A stretch of 64,000 nucleotides of DNA. Source: Paenochrobactrum gallinarii. Lineage in GTDB: Bacteria; Pseudomonadota; Alphaproteobacteria; Rhizobiales; Rhizobiaceae. The stretch covers positions 18,893 to 82,892 of the forward strand of contig NZ_JACIIU010000014.1 of NCBI RefSeq assembly GCF_014205685.1, in the 5' to 3' direction. Position numbers and translations under genes: made by a program. Positions 38,244-46,776 of the stretch are shown here, piece by piece. Each line of letters starts with the position of its first letter. Position 1 is the first letter of the stretch. The notes below the pieces were generated by a model. The model saw nothing but the letters and a program-made list of their open reading frames with translations. It had not been told where the DNA came from and did not search any database.

Positions 38244-39824
38244 TCACTTCTTCTTTGGTAAGCCCGGAAGGCCGCCACCAAGACCAGGCAATTTAGGGCC
38301 GCCAAGCCCTGGTAAACCACCACCAAGACCCGGAAGACCACCCTTGGTCAGGCCTGCAGCTTCTGCTTGTTTTTGAAGCGCTTCGAGCTGCTTCGGATCC
38401 ATTTTCGACAGATCAGGCAAACCACCCATTCCACCCCCGAGGCCGCCCATACCGCCACCGAGACCACCAAGCCCCATTTTACCGGCAAGGCCGCCCATCA
38501 TCTGTTTCATCAGGCCGCCTTTGCCGCCCTTACCCATGGCTTTCATCATATCAGCCATTTGACGATGCATTTTCAAAAGCTTGTTGATGTCGGCAGCATT
38601 GGTGCCGGAACCTTTGGCAATACGCTGCTTGCGGCTATGTTTCAGCAAATCAGGGTTTGCGCGCTCAGCTTTGGTCATTGAGCTGATGATTGCCAACTGG
38701 CGATCAAAAAGCTTGTCATCCAGACCGGCAGCAGCCATCTGATCTTTTGCCTTGCCCATGCCCGGCATCATACCCATGATACCGCCCATTCCGCCGAGTT
38801 TTTTCATCTGACCAAGCTGATCGGCAAGATCATTAAGATCAAATTTGCCGGACTGCATTTTCTTCGCCATTGCCGCCGCTTTTTCAGCATCAATGGTTTC
38901 GGAAGCTTTTTCAACGAGGCTGACAATATCGCCCATACCAAGAATACGGTCGGCAATACGCTTTGGATGGAACTCTTCCAGAGCATCCATCTTTTCGCCG
39001 GTTGCAATCGCTTTGATCGGCTTGCCGGTAATGGCGCGCATCGAAAGAGCAGCACCACCACGACCATCACCATCCATACGGGTGAGCACGATACCGGTAA
39101 TACCAACGCGCTCATCAAAATTGCGCGCCAGATTAACGGCATCCTGACCGGTAAGACTATCAGCAACCAGCAAAATTTCATGTGGGTTGGAAGCGGCACG
39201 AATTTCGGCCATTTCCACCATCAGCGGCTCGTCAATATGGGTACGACCCGCCGTATCGAGGATCACGACATCATGACCGCCAAGCTTTGCAGCCTGTACG
39301 GCACGCGCAGCAATATCAACCGGCGACTGACCGGCAATAATCGGCAAAGTGTCAACGCTAACCTGCTCACCAAGCTGGCGCAGCTGCTCTTGCGCTGCAG
39401 GACGACGTGTATCAAGCGACGCCATCAGCACTTTTTTGCGCTGGCGGTCACTCAAACGCTTGGCAAGTTTACCGGTCGTGGTGGTTTTACCAGACCCTTG
39501 CAAACCGACCATCATAATGACAACCGGTGCCGGCGCATTCAGATCAATTGAGACACCTTCGGTGCCGAGCATTTCAACCAATTCGTCATGAACGATCTTG
39601 ACGACCATCTGACCCGGTTTAATGCTTTTGAGAATTTCTGCGCCGACAGCTTTTTCACGAACTTTATCGGTAAAAGAACGAACAACTTCCAGCGACACGT
39701 CAGCTTCAATCAGCGCACGCCGCACTTCACGCAGGGCTGCCGATACGTCGCCTTCAGAAAGAGCGCCGCGTCCGGTCAGACCGTTGAGAATAGAGCCTAA
39801 GCGCTCCTGAAGTGATTCAAACAT
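38244..39824 (-). CDS. ffh: Signal recognition particle protein Ffh
   Basis: SRP54 GTPase that binds signal sequences and 4.5S RNA for co-translational targeting, 526 residues. The N domain is followed by the G domain with G1 GLQGSGKTTTTGKLA, DTRRPAAQEQLRQLG, DTAGRTHID and TRMDGDGRGG, and the M domain with methionine-rich GGIMGMMPGMGK and KHSRKQRIAKGSGT. The C terminus is unusually rich in Gly/Leu/Pro repeats (GLGGGMGGL, LPGLGGG), a feature of alphaproteobacterial Ffh. Confidence 0.96.
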   Translation of the reverse strand: MFESLQERLGSILNGLTGRGALSEGDVSAALREVRRALIEADVSLEVVRSFTDKVREKAVGAEILKSIKPGQMVVKIVHDELVEMLGTEGVSIDLNAPAPVVIMMVGLQGSGKTTTTGKLAKRLSDRQRKKVLMASLDTRRPAAQEQLRQLGEQVSVDTLPIIAGQSPVDIAARAVQAAKLGGHDVVILDTAGRTHIDEPLMVEMAEIRAASNPHEILLVADSLTGQDAVNLARNFDERVGITGIVLTRMDGDGRGGAALSMRAITGKPIKAIATGEKMDALEEFHPKRIADRILGMGDIVSLVEKASETIDAEKAAAMAKKMQSGKFDLNDLADQLGQMKKLGGMGGIMGMMPGMGKAKDQMAAAGLDDKLFDRQLAIISSMTKAERANPDLLKHSRKQRIAKGSGTNAADINKLLKMHRQMADMMKAMGKGGKGGLMKQMMGGLAGKMGLGGLGGGMGGLGGGMGGLPDLSKMDPKQLEALQKQAEAAGLTKGGLPGLGGGLPGLGGPKLPGLGGGLPGLPKKK

Positions 39825-39921
39825 TCTTTTTCCTTACAGTTCCGGCAAGCATTACGATAAACACCCGCAGAATGGTTGTTATGCGCCCGAAAGACAAATG
39901 AAAAAGCAGCCAAAGCGAAAC

Positions 39922-40002
39922 GACACCCGAGGGCGCATCGCGCTGTCGGATGTGTACCTCCGGGATCGTTTTATACCATTGCGGGTCCCGGTCGGCGGCT
40001 CA
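39922..40002 (-). promoter_or_regulatory. GC-rich structured leader upstream of ffh (candidate RNA element)
   Basis: In the 481-base gap between ffh and the transglycosylase gene, about 80 bases are clearly GC-rich while both flanks are AT-rich. The stretch has paired arms: CCGGGA (39961-39966) with TCCCGG (39987-39992), CGACA with TGTCG (39922 and 39944 regions), and GCGC-ATC-GCGC. On the minus strand it lies in the ffh 5' leader and is followed by CTGCTTTTTC, like a terminator tail. It lacks the GGAAGGAAGCAG-like core of 4.5S RNA, so it is not ffs. It may be a leader RNA or small RNA. Confidence 0.35.
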
Positions 40003-40105
40003 AACAAATAATCATGTTTGCAGAACAGCCCTGCTTAAAGCGTAAAAATGGCATTGAGTCAAGAATTCCTTAAAAATCCGCTCTTAAACATATATGCAAC
40101 AGTTA

Positions 40106-40119
40106 AGCCGAATTCGGCT
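40106..40119. promoter_or_regulatory. Perfect 14-bp palindrome before the transglycosylase gene
   Basis: AGCCGAATTCGGCT is its own reverse complement. It lies 187 bases before the transglycosylase start in AT-rich DNA and could be a dimeric repressor site. The rest of the 40003-40305 gap shows nothing I can name. Confidence 0.3.
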
Positions 40120-40305
40120 CTTCACTTGTTGAATAGCAGGTCAAACCGCCCAAAAATGCCATGATGCAGCTATAACTGCCTTATTTTTAGGATTAAGACC
40201 CCCGAAACAAAACTATTAGCTGAAATTGATGATGCATTGATCACGATATTTGTTCATGTGATATCAATTTCAACATTAACTCGAATCATTATTCAGGAGA
40301 TTCTA

Positions 40306-41133
40306 ATGGCATTGTCTGCCACAGGTAAATTCTCAGTTGCTGCGGCTGCCCTTTTGGCAGCAAGTGTCATTGGAACAGGTGCTGCCAATGCAGCCCAATG
40401 CGGCAATAATGGTGCCGGTTATAATGCATGGCTCAAGCAGACCCTGGCTGAAGCTCCGTCCCGCGGTATTGGTAAAGCCGGCATCAATGCATTGGCCAAT
40501 ACCAAATATGCAACGGCAACTATCAATGCAGACCGTAATCAGAAAAGCTTCAAGCTTTCCCTGAAGGAGTTCATGCAGAAGCGTGGTTCGGACGCCATCA
40601 TCAAGCGCGGTAAAGCACACAAACAGGCAAATGCTGCGCTGTTTGCCAATATTGAAAAGCGCTACGGCGTACCTGCCGGCCCGCTTCTGGCGATCTGGGG
40701 CATGGAAACCGGCTTCGGCAACTATCTTGGCAAGCAGCACACGCTCTCGGCTGTTGCAACTTTGGCTTATGACTGCCGTCGTTCGGCATTCTTTACCGAA
40801 CAGCTTTATGCAGCCCTCAAACTGATTGACAATAAAGACCTCAATCCCAATGCAATCGGCGCTATGCATGGCGAAATCGGCCAGACCCAGTTCCTGCCAT
40901 TGAACGTGCTGAAATACGGTGTTGATGGTGATGGCAGCGGCCATATCGACATGATCAATTCCAAAGCAGATGCTCTGGCCTCGACTGCAAACTTCCTTGT
41001 CGGCCACGGCTGGAAACGCGGTGCCGGCTACCAGCAGGGTGAGCCAAATTATGGCGCTATTAAAGGCTGGAATGCTGCAACTGTTTACCAGCAATCCATT
41101 GCCATTATGGGCAAGGCTATTGACGGCAAATAA
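40306..41133 (+). CDS. Lytic murein transglycosylase, MltB/SLT2-like
   Basis: Periplasmic peptidoglycan-cleaving enzyme, 275 residues from the ATG at 40306, preceded by AGGAG. A signal peptide (SVAAAALLAASVIGTGAANA) is followed by the SLT2-type catalytic domain: YGVPAGPLLAIWGMETGFGN with the catalytic Glu, SAVATLAYDCRRSAFFTEQL, AIGAMHGEIGQTQFLPLNVL (binding-site signature), and ALASTANFLVGHGWKRG. It is shorter than full MltB because there is no C-terminal peptidoglycan-binding domain. A strong terminator follows. Confidence 0.9.
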   Translation: MALSATGKFSVAAAALLAASVIGTGAANAAQCGNNGAGYNAWLKQTLAEAPSRGIGKAGINALANTKYATATINADRNQKSFKLSLKEFMQKRGSDAIIKRGKAHKQANAALFANIEKRYGVPAGPLLAIWGMETGFGNYLGKQHTLSAVATLAYDCRRSAFFTEQLYAALKLIDNKDLNPNAIGAMHGEIGQTQFLPLNVLKYGVDGDGSGHIDMINSKADALASTANFLVGHGWKRGAGYQQGEPNYGAIKGWNAATVYQQSIAIMGKAIDGK

Positions 41134-41153
41134 TCGTCACGCGATATAAAAAC

Positions 41154-41190
41154 AAAAATCCCGCCGGAAGATCATTCCGGCGGGATTTTT
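41154..41190. terminator. Strong bidirectional terminator
   Basis: A 16-bp perfect stem (AAAAATCCCGCCGGAA at 41154-41169 with TTCCGGCGGGATTTTT at 41175-41190), loop GATCA. Shared by the convergent transglycosylase and carbonic anhydrase genes. Confidence 0.95.
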
Positions 41191-41205
41191 GTTGAATTTT
41201 TATTT

Positions 41206-41895
41206 TTAAGAAGCTGACTGTCCGGCAGCCGGTGCCGGAATTACAAACGGATCATCAATATCCGGACGTTTGAAATCGCCGGTTTCTTTATCCATCACCC
41301 ACAATTCGCCGGTTGAAATATCAAACCATGCGCCATGCAGACTGATACGACCCTTTTTTTCCAGAATATCAACGCACGGGAAAGTACGCAGATTCTGGAT
41401 TGAATAACGGATCGAGATACGTTCCAGAGCCGTGTGACGTTCACTGTCGGTCATCAGCGTATTGGCGATAACATTTTCCGCAGCCGGTGCCAGAATGCTC
41501 ATCCATTTGCCGATAAAATCACCCGGCGACAATGGTGCGTGATCCGGCGACAATGCCGCTTTAATACCACCACAACGACCATGCCCAAGCACAACGATAT
41601 GTTTGACCTTGAGGCTTTGGACTGCAAATTCAAGCGCCGCTGAGGCTGCATGATATTCACCATCCGGCGTATAAGGCGGCATCAGGTTTGCGACATTGCG
41701 CAAAACAAAAATTTCACCCGGAGCGGTATCAAAAATAATTTCTGGTGCCGCGCGCGAGTCGCAACACGCAATAACAAGGGTCTGAGGTGTCTGACCAATG
41801 TCAGCAAGCTCACGATAACGGGCTGTTTCATGAGCAAAATGATTGTTCATGAAATTACGATAGCCATTGAGGAGTGTGTCTGGAAGATCTGCCAT
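41206..41895 (-). CDS. Beta-class carbonic anhydrase
   Basis: Zinc enzyme interconverting CO2 and bicarbonate, about 229 residues. Zinc ligands are in VIACCDSRAAPE (Cys, Asp-Arg dyad) and VVLGHGRCGGIKAAL (His and Cys). FVLRNVANLMPPY is also typical of the family. The ATG at 41895 is used; a TTG three codons earlier has the better-spaced AGGG. Stands alone on the minus strand. Confidence 0.93.
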   Translation of the reverse strand: MADLPDTLLNGYRNFMNNHFAHETARYRELADIGQTPQTLVIACCDSRAAPEIIFDTAPGEIFVLRNVANLMPPYTPDGEYHAASAALEFAVQSLKVKHIVVLGHGRCGGIKAALSPDHAPLSPGDFIGKWMSILAPAAENVIANTLMTDSERHTALERISIRYSIQNLRTFPCVDILEKKGRISLHGAWFDISTGELWVMDKETGDFKRPDIDDPFVIPAPAAGQSAS

Positions 41896-41977
41896 CCCTC
41901 TCAAATATCCCTATCGATATTTAAGATCAATAAAATAACACAAGTATCGTTATTTTTTTGGGAACCAGAAATCACAC

Positions 41978-42862
41978 CTACGCACGCAAGTTTTTGCCCG
42001 GATGCATCAGCTGGCGCATTTGCACCATTGCCATAGGTGAAGAAAGACTGGCGGCATCCGCTTCCAGCATCAGCTCGTCAGCGCCACGCTTGGCTGCGCG
42101 CACCATAATTTCAAACACCGATGCGGTTGTGGTTTGAAGCGCTTTTTCATCCGTCATCCCGTCCAGAATACGGGCGAGGAAAAGTGCCGCTGTCAGATCA
42201 CCCATACCATTGGTCGGGCCTTCCACATGGCGATGTTCAGCCATATAAGCATGGCCATCTGTCACTAAAAGATTGCCGGTCGAGCCATTCAGCATGCCAA
42301 ATGAGGACGTTACCAGCATGCGTGAAGGGCCTAAATCCAGTGCTGCTTCCATCAGTTTTTCGTTGTTTTCAGGCGAAACACCGCTCAACCATGCAAGCTC
42401 GAAACGGTTCGGCGTGGCGATATCGGCAAGCGGCAATAATTCATCACGGATCGCTGCTGCGGTTGCCTCCGGCACATAAAGACCTTCCCGGTCACCAATC
42501 ACCGGATCACATAGATAAAGTGTCTGCGGATTACGTGCTTTAATCGCTTTGATCAGTTTGGCAGCCGCTTTTGCCTGTTCTGCATTGCCTAAATAGCCGG
42601 TTAAAACCGCACCTACTTCACCAAGCCAGGGTGCGCGTTCCATATCTTCCATCAATTGCTTGAACTGCTGCACTTCCGGCACGATGCGGCCCGCAGGGCC
42701 ATGACCAGTATGCCACGGCAAAATAACCGTCGGTACAGCCCAGACCGGATGCCCCAGTGTTTCAAGGGCAAAAACCGCGGCGCGGTTGCCGACAGAACCA
42801 CGCACGACATGGCTTGAGATTACAATAACGGCAGTATTATCAGCAGCAGTTGTATTTGGCAT
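41978..42862 (-). CDS. pdxY: Pyridoxal kinase
   Basis: Ribokinase-fold kinase that phosphorylates pyridoxal in the PLP salvage pathway, 294 residues. It has SSHVVRGSVGNRAAVFALET at the N terminus, YLCDPVIGDREGLYV, DIATPNRFELAWLSG, and the anion-hole/catalytic-base motif GPTNGMGDLTAALFLA with its Asp. PdxY and PdxK are hard to separate by eye; the lone alphaproteobacterial enzyme is usually called PdxY. Its presence suits a genome with several PLP enzymes in this window. Confidence 0.9.
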   Translation of the reverse strand: MPNTTAADNTAVIVISSHVVRGSVGNRAAVFALETLGHPVWAVPTVILPWHTGHGPAGRIVPEVQQFKQLMEDMERAPWLGEVGAVLTGYLGNAEQAKAAAKLIKAIKARNPQTLYLCDPVIGDREGLYVPEATAAAIRDELLPLADIATPNRFELAWLSGVSPENNEKLMEAALDLGPSRMLVTSSFGMLNGSTGNLLVTDGHAYMAEHRHVEGPTNGMGDLTAALFLARILDGMTDEKALQTTTASVFEIMVRAAKRGADELMLEADAASLSSPMAMVQMRQLMHPGKNLRA

Positions 42863-42875
42863 TTTATTATCCGGT

Positions 42876-43178
42876 TCAGGCTTGCAACAGATAGAGAACC
42901 AGCCATAAAATCATGGCCAGCATAATGATAAGACCCAATATCCGTCCGGCGCGTGTTGCCCAGACTTCCACCCGATCCTGGCTGTCAAGTTCACTTGCTT
43001 TCAAGTGTTCCCGACCTCGGCTAAAGCTTCGCGCGATGACACCTGTCGCACCAGAGCCGGTTTCTGATTTTATCCGCGCCAGTATGTCTTCCGATTCAGC
43101 CTTACGCGCATCATCATATCTTTTTGATGAAAAAGCATTTTCTTTTTCACCTGAAACATCGTCTTTCTGCTGCATCAT
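42876..43178 (-). CDS. Small tail-anchored membrane protein of unknown function
   Basis: About 100 residues: a charged, probably disordered N-terminal part (KDDVSGEKENAFSSKRYDDA), an amphipathic helix (SEDILARIKSETGSGATG) and one C-terminal membrane helix (AGRILGLIIMLAMILWLVLY). I do not recognise the family. The ATG at 43178 is used; a TTG 12 codons earlier is possible. It lies just upstream of pdxY on the same strand with a 13-base gap and is probably co-transcribed. Confidence 0.7.
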   Translation of the reverse strand: MMQQKDDVSGEKENAFSSKRYDDARKAESEDILARIKSETGSGATGVIARSFSRGREHLKASELDSQDRVEVWATRAGRILGLIIMLAMILWLVLYLLQA

Positions 43179-43271
43179 ACCATCCGGTTTAATTTTGCGG
43201 TGTGATAAGATCAATCAATATGCAGTGTTATGCCTCTGCTGAATTCCTGCAAGTGAAAAATAATGAAAATA

Positions 43272-43302
43272 AAAAACCCCGCCATAACTGACGGGGCTTT
43301 TT
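43272..43302 (-). terminator. Terminator downstream of mmsA
   Basis: On the minus strand, GCCCCGTC and GGCGGGG form a stem over a six-base loop, followed by TTTTTTATTTT. Ends the mmsA transcript. Confidence 0.8.
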
Positions 43303-43360
43303 GTTTTTCGCTCACATATCGGCAGCCATAAAAGGCTAAGGACATGCAAAGCTGATATAA

Positions 43361-44857
43361 TTAGTTCATGGTCGGGATAACGAATTCCGCACCATCTTTA
43401 ACACCTGACGGCCAGCGTGAAGTCACGGTTTTGGTTTTGGTGTAGAAGCGGAATGCGTCAGTACCGTGCTGGTTCAAATCGCCGAAGCCTGAACCTTTCC
43501 AGCCACCGAAGGTGTAGTAAGCGATCGGAACAGGAATTGGCACGTTAATACCAACCATGCCAACCTGAACGCGGGAGGCGAAGTCACGGGCTGCATCACC
43601 ATCACGGGTGAAGATCGCAACACCGTTACCATATTCGTGATCATTTGGCAGAGCCAAAGCTTCTTCATAAGTTTTCGCACGTACAACAGCGAGAACAGGG
43701 CCGAAGATTTCTTCTTTATAGATCGACATATCCGGTGTGACGTGGTCGAACAAGCAACCGCCCAGATAGAAGCCTTTTTCATAGCCCTGCATTTTGAAGT
43801 CGCGGCCGTCAACAACGAGCTTCGCACCTTCTTTAACGCCTGCATCTACATAACCGCGAACGCGATCAACAGCTGCCTGTGTTACCAGCGGGCCGTAATC
43901 TGCGGTGCCATCGGTTGACGGGCCAACACGCAGAGCTTCAACGCGTGGGATCAGTTTTTCCATCAGGCGTTCTGCGGTGTCTTCACCAACAGGAACAGCA
44001 ACGGAGATCGCCATGCAACGCTCACCGGCAGAACCGTAACCGGCACCGATCAGAGCATCAACAGTTTGGTCCATATCTGCATCAGGCATGATCAGCATAT
44101 GGTTTTTCGCGCCACCGAAGCACTGAACACGCTTGCCGTTTGCGCAACCGCGGGAGTAGATGTAATGGGCAATTGGTGTGGAACCAACAAAGCCGATTGC
44201 TTTTACATCCGGATCATCGAGAAGCGCATCAACGGATTCTTTGTCACCATTGACGACGTTGAAGATACCGGCAGGAAGACCAGCTTCCATGAACAGCTCT
44301 GCCAAACGCATCGGCACGCCCGGATCGCGTTCTGAAGGTTTCAGGATGAATGCGTTACCGCAAGCAATCGCAGGACCTGCCTTCCACAGCGGGATCATCG
44401 CAGGGAAGTTAAACGGGGTGATACCTGCAACAACGCCCAAAGGCTGACGCATGGAATATGTATCAATGCCTGTACCAGCTGAATCGGTGAATTCACCTTT
44501 CATCAGGTGCGGTGCACCAAGGCAGAACTCGATAACTTCAAGACCGCGCTGGATGTCGCCCTTGGCATCAGGAATGGTTTTGCCGTGTTCACGGGCAAGC
44601 AATTCTGCCAGGCTGTCATATTCAGCTTCAACCAGTTCAAGAAACTTACGCATAACGCGTGCACGGCGCTGCGGGTTGGTAGCTGCCCATGCTGGCTGTG
44701 CTGCTTTTGCATTTTCTACAGCTGCACGTACTTCATCTTTGGTTGCCAGATCAACTGTGCCGCGCACAGTACCGTCGAGCGGCTGGAACACCTCAGTGGT
44801 GCGTCCGCTTTTACCTTCAACGTTCTTACCGTTGATAAAATGGCCGTATTTCAACAT
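43361..44857 (-). CDS. mmsA: CoA-acylating methylmalonate-semialdehyde dehydrogenase
   Basis: Aldehyde-dehydrogenase-family enzyme that converts (methyl)malonate semialdehyde to propionyl- or acetyl-CoA in valine and myo-inositol breakdown, 498 residues. Features: GHFINGKNVEGKSGRTTEVF, GVVAGITPFNFPAMIPLWKA, GFVGSTPIAHYIYSRG, CFGGAKNHMLIMPDAD, the catalytic Cys in GYGSAGERCMAISVAVPVGE, and KEEIFGPVLAVVRAKTYEEA. The FGGAKNH and GERCMA motifs point to the MmsA/IolA group. It is divergent from a LysR regulator. Confidence 0.93.
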   Translation of the reverse strand: MLKYGHFINGKNVEGKSGRTTEVFQPLDGTVRGTVDLATKDEVRAAVENAKAAQPAWAATNPQRRARVMRKFLELVEAEYDSLAELLAREHGKTIPDAKGDIQRGLEVIEFCLGAPHLMKGEFTDSAGTGIDTYSMRQPLGVVAGITPFNFPAMIPLWKAGPAIACGNAFILKPSERDPGVPMRLAELFMEAGLPAGIFNVVNGDKESVDALLDDPDVKAIGFVGSTPIAHYIYSRGCANGKRVQCFGGAKNHMLIMPDADMDQTVDALIGAGYGSAGERCMAISVAVPVGEDTAERLMEKLIPRVEALRVGPSTDGTADYGPLVTQAAVDRVRGYVDAGVKEGAKLVVDGRDFKMQGYEKGFYLGGCLFDHVTPDMSIYKEEIFGPVLAVVRAKTYEEALALPNDHEYGNGVAIFTRDGDAARDFASRVQVGMVGINVPIPVPIAYYTFGGWKGSGFGDLNQHGTDAFRFYTKTKTVTSRWPSGVKDGAEFVIPTMN

Positions 44858-44948
44858 CGAAGACCTCCCTGAAAAATCTCAAAACCGGCTATCGTTCACA
44901 ATGAGTCCGATAAACCGCATAATCACATCATCGCTCTGCAAAATAACA

Positions 44949-44984
44949 TTTGCAACTACTCAAAAAGAGTATCCGTTGTGCAAA
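44949..44984. promoter_or_regulatory. Dyad in the mmsA/LysR divergent region
   Basis: TACTC-N5-GAGTA at 44957-44971 lies inside a wider dyad TTTGCAAC (44949-44956) and GTTGTGCAAA (44975-44984). It is a likely LysR-type operator controlling mmsA and the regulator. Confidence 0.5.
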
Positions 44985-45005
44985 AACTATAGTAATAGTA
45001 ATTTT

Positions 45006-45887
45006 ATGAACTGGGATGATATTCGCATTTTCTTGGCAGTCGCCCGCTCCGGCCAGATTTTAGGCGCGGCGCGCAGGCTTGGTATTAATCACACAACGGT
45101 GGCGCGACGCCTCACCGCTTTGGAAACTGCCCTGTCAACTACGCTGCTTTCCAGACGCACCAACGGTTCCAGCCTGACACAGGCGGGTGAAGAATTTTTG
45201 CTCGCTGCCGAACGCATGGAGGCTGAAATGCTGGCCGCACGCGCCCATGTCGGCAATGCCGATATTGCAGTGGCGGGCACTGTGCGCATTGGGGCACCCG
45301 ATGGTTTCGGTGTTACCTTTCTGGCGCCACGCCTTGCCAAGCTCACCGCACAATATCCTGATCTGACGGTGCAATTGGTGCCGGTGCCCCGCTCTTTTTC
45401 GCTTTCGCGCCGCGAAGCCGATATTGCCATAACGGTGGAGCGTCCCGATCAAGGCCGTTTGGTGGCCAGAAAGCTGGTTGATTATACACTCGGCCTTTAT
45501 GCGCACAAAGATTATCTGGCTGAACATGGCCTGCCGCAAATGATCGACGAATTAGCCAATCATCGCCTGATCGGTTATGTGGAAGACCTTGTGATTAACC
45601 CGTCCCTTGCCTACGCACCGGAAATCAGCCGCGACTGGCGGCCGGATTTTGAAGTTTCCAGCGCGCTTGGTCAGATGGAAGCAGTAAAGGCTGGTGCGGG
45701 CATCGGCATTTTGCACGCATTCATTGCCCGTGAGCATCCCAATTTAGTGCCGATATTGCCCGAACGCTTTATCAAGCGTTCTTATTGGCTGGCCTATCAT
45801 GAAAGTGCGCGCACCTTGCGCCGTGTGACAGCGATTTCCACCCTGATTTCGCAATTGGTGGAAAATGAAAAACGGCTTTTCCTTTAG
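45006..45887 (+). CDS. LysR-family regulator, probable controller of mmsA
   Basis: A 293-residue LysR-type regulator. The N-terminal winged helix reads MNWDDIRIFLAVARSGQILG, AARRLGINHTTVARRLTALE and LLSRRTNGSSLTQAGEEFLL; the rest is the periplasmic-binding-like effector domain (VRIGAPDGFGVTFLAPRLAK, DIAITVERPDQGRLVARKLV). The frame continues upstream over the start of mmsA, but the ATG at 45006 gives the canonical LysR start. Its divergent place next to mmsA suggests control of that gene; the pair is common in Rhizobiales. Confidence 0.92.
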   Translation: MNWDDIRIFLAVARSGQILGAARRLGINHTTVARRLTALETALSTTLLSRRTNGSSLTQAGEEFLLAAERMEAEMLAARAHVGNADIAVAGTVRIGAPDGFGVTFLAPRLAKLTAQYPDLTVQLVPVPRSFSLSRREADIAITVERPDQGRLVARKLVDYTLGLYAHKDYLAEHGLPQMIDELANHRLIGYVEDLVINPSLAYAPEISRDWRPDFEVSSALGQMEAVKAGAGIGILHAFIAREHPNLVPILPERFIKRSYWLAYHESARTLRRVTAISTLISQLVENEKRLFL

Positions 45888-46537
45888 TCGTTGAATAATT
45901 TCAACAAACGGAAAATAAGCACCGCTGAGATAATGACAAACGGAATGCTAAGCGCCATCAAACCCAGCCACAAATCAGCAAATCCGCCGCTGATTGCTCC
46001 AACCATCAGGGCAAGCCAGACATAGAAATGCTCAAGCCATCGGCCTTTCGGCACTTCTCCGGTAATAGAGCGTGCCAGATCAGCCGCAGCACTAAACAAG
46101 GTTCCGGTAACATAAGTAGCGCCCAGTTTTGCAGTGCCCCTCTGCTGTAATGACGCATTTTGCATGCCCATTGCCGCAGCAAGCAGCAAAGTCGGCTGTA
46201 AGTAAACCATGTCGGCTTGTTTGAGTGCGATCACCACGCCGATAAGAACAAGGACACCGGCAAGCACGAAAATATTGCCGTTATGAGCAAAAACACTCAT
46301 CATCAGGGTGCCTAAAAATGCGCCGGTGAAAAACAATATAATAAGAGCTGCCGGAAACCATACCATCACTTGACCGGTGAAGTTTGGATGTCCGGCAAGG
46401 CCGATCCCCAACTGAGTCGTGTTGCCGCTCATAAAAGAAGCAAAGAAACCGCCTAGTTGCAAAAAGGCAATAACATCCACAAAACCAGCCGAAGCGGTCA
46501 TCAAAAGCCCTGCAATTGTTCTGCCATTAAAAGACAA
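45884..46537 (-). CDS. YoaK/DUF1275-family membrane protein
   Basis: A 217-residue polytopic protein with about six membrane segments. Family hallmarks: SAGFVDVIAFLQLGGFFASF MSGNTTQLG (N-terminal region), AMGMQNASLQQRGTAKLG and TYVTGTLFSAAADLARSITG. The function of the family is not established. Start is TTG at 46537 (gives a full first helix) or ATG at 46501 with AGGG. Overlaps the LysR stop by four bases, tail to tail. Confidence 0.88.
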   Translation of the reverse strand: MSFNGRTIAGLLMTASAGFVDVIAFLQLGGFFASFMSGNTTQLGIGLAGHPNFTGQVMVWFPAALIILFFTGAFLGTLMMSVFAHNGNIFVLAGVLVLIGVVIALKQADMVYLQPTLLLAAAMGMQNASLQQRGTAKLGATYVTGTLFSAAADLARSITGEVPKGRWLEHFYVWLALMVGAISGGFADLWLGLMALSIPFVIISAVLIFRLLKLFND

Positions 46538-46776
46538 AGTCTACACCACCCATTACACTTTCAGGCTTTTTTACATGCCACGTCTCAGCCTGACCTGCAA
46601 ATTCTATCCATACCATTAAGCTTGCACGTTTTTTGTGGATCATAGTCAAAATGCGTCTTTTGTTTTATATTTTGCACATATCTTTTAGGTAATATAAATG
46701 TGAGTTTGTATTGACCTGACCTTACCAAGGCCACTTCTGCCTAATAGCTTGATTATAAAACTCAAGGAAGCCTTTC

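Noticed and set aside
39922..40002. 4.5S SRP RNA gene next to ffh
   Set aside because: The conserved tetraloop and GGAAGGAAGCAG-like asymmetric loop of 4.5S RNA are absent on both strands.
44451..45005. In-frame upstream extension of the LysR gene across the start of mmsA
   Set aside because: It would add 185 residues without family similarity and antisense to mmsA; the ATG at 45006 gives the canonical LysR start.
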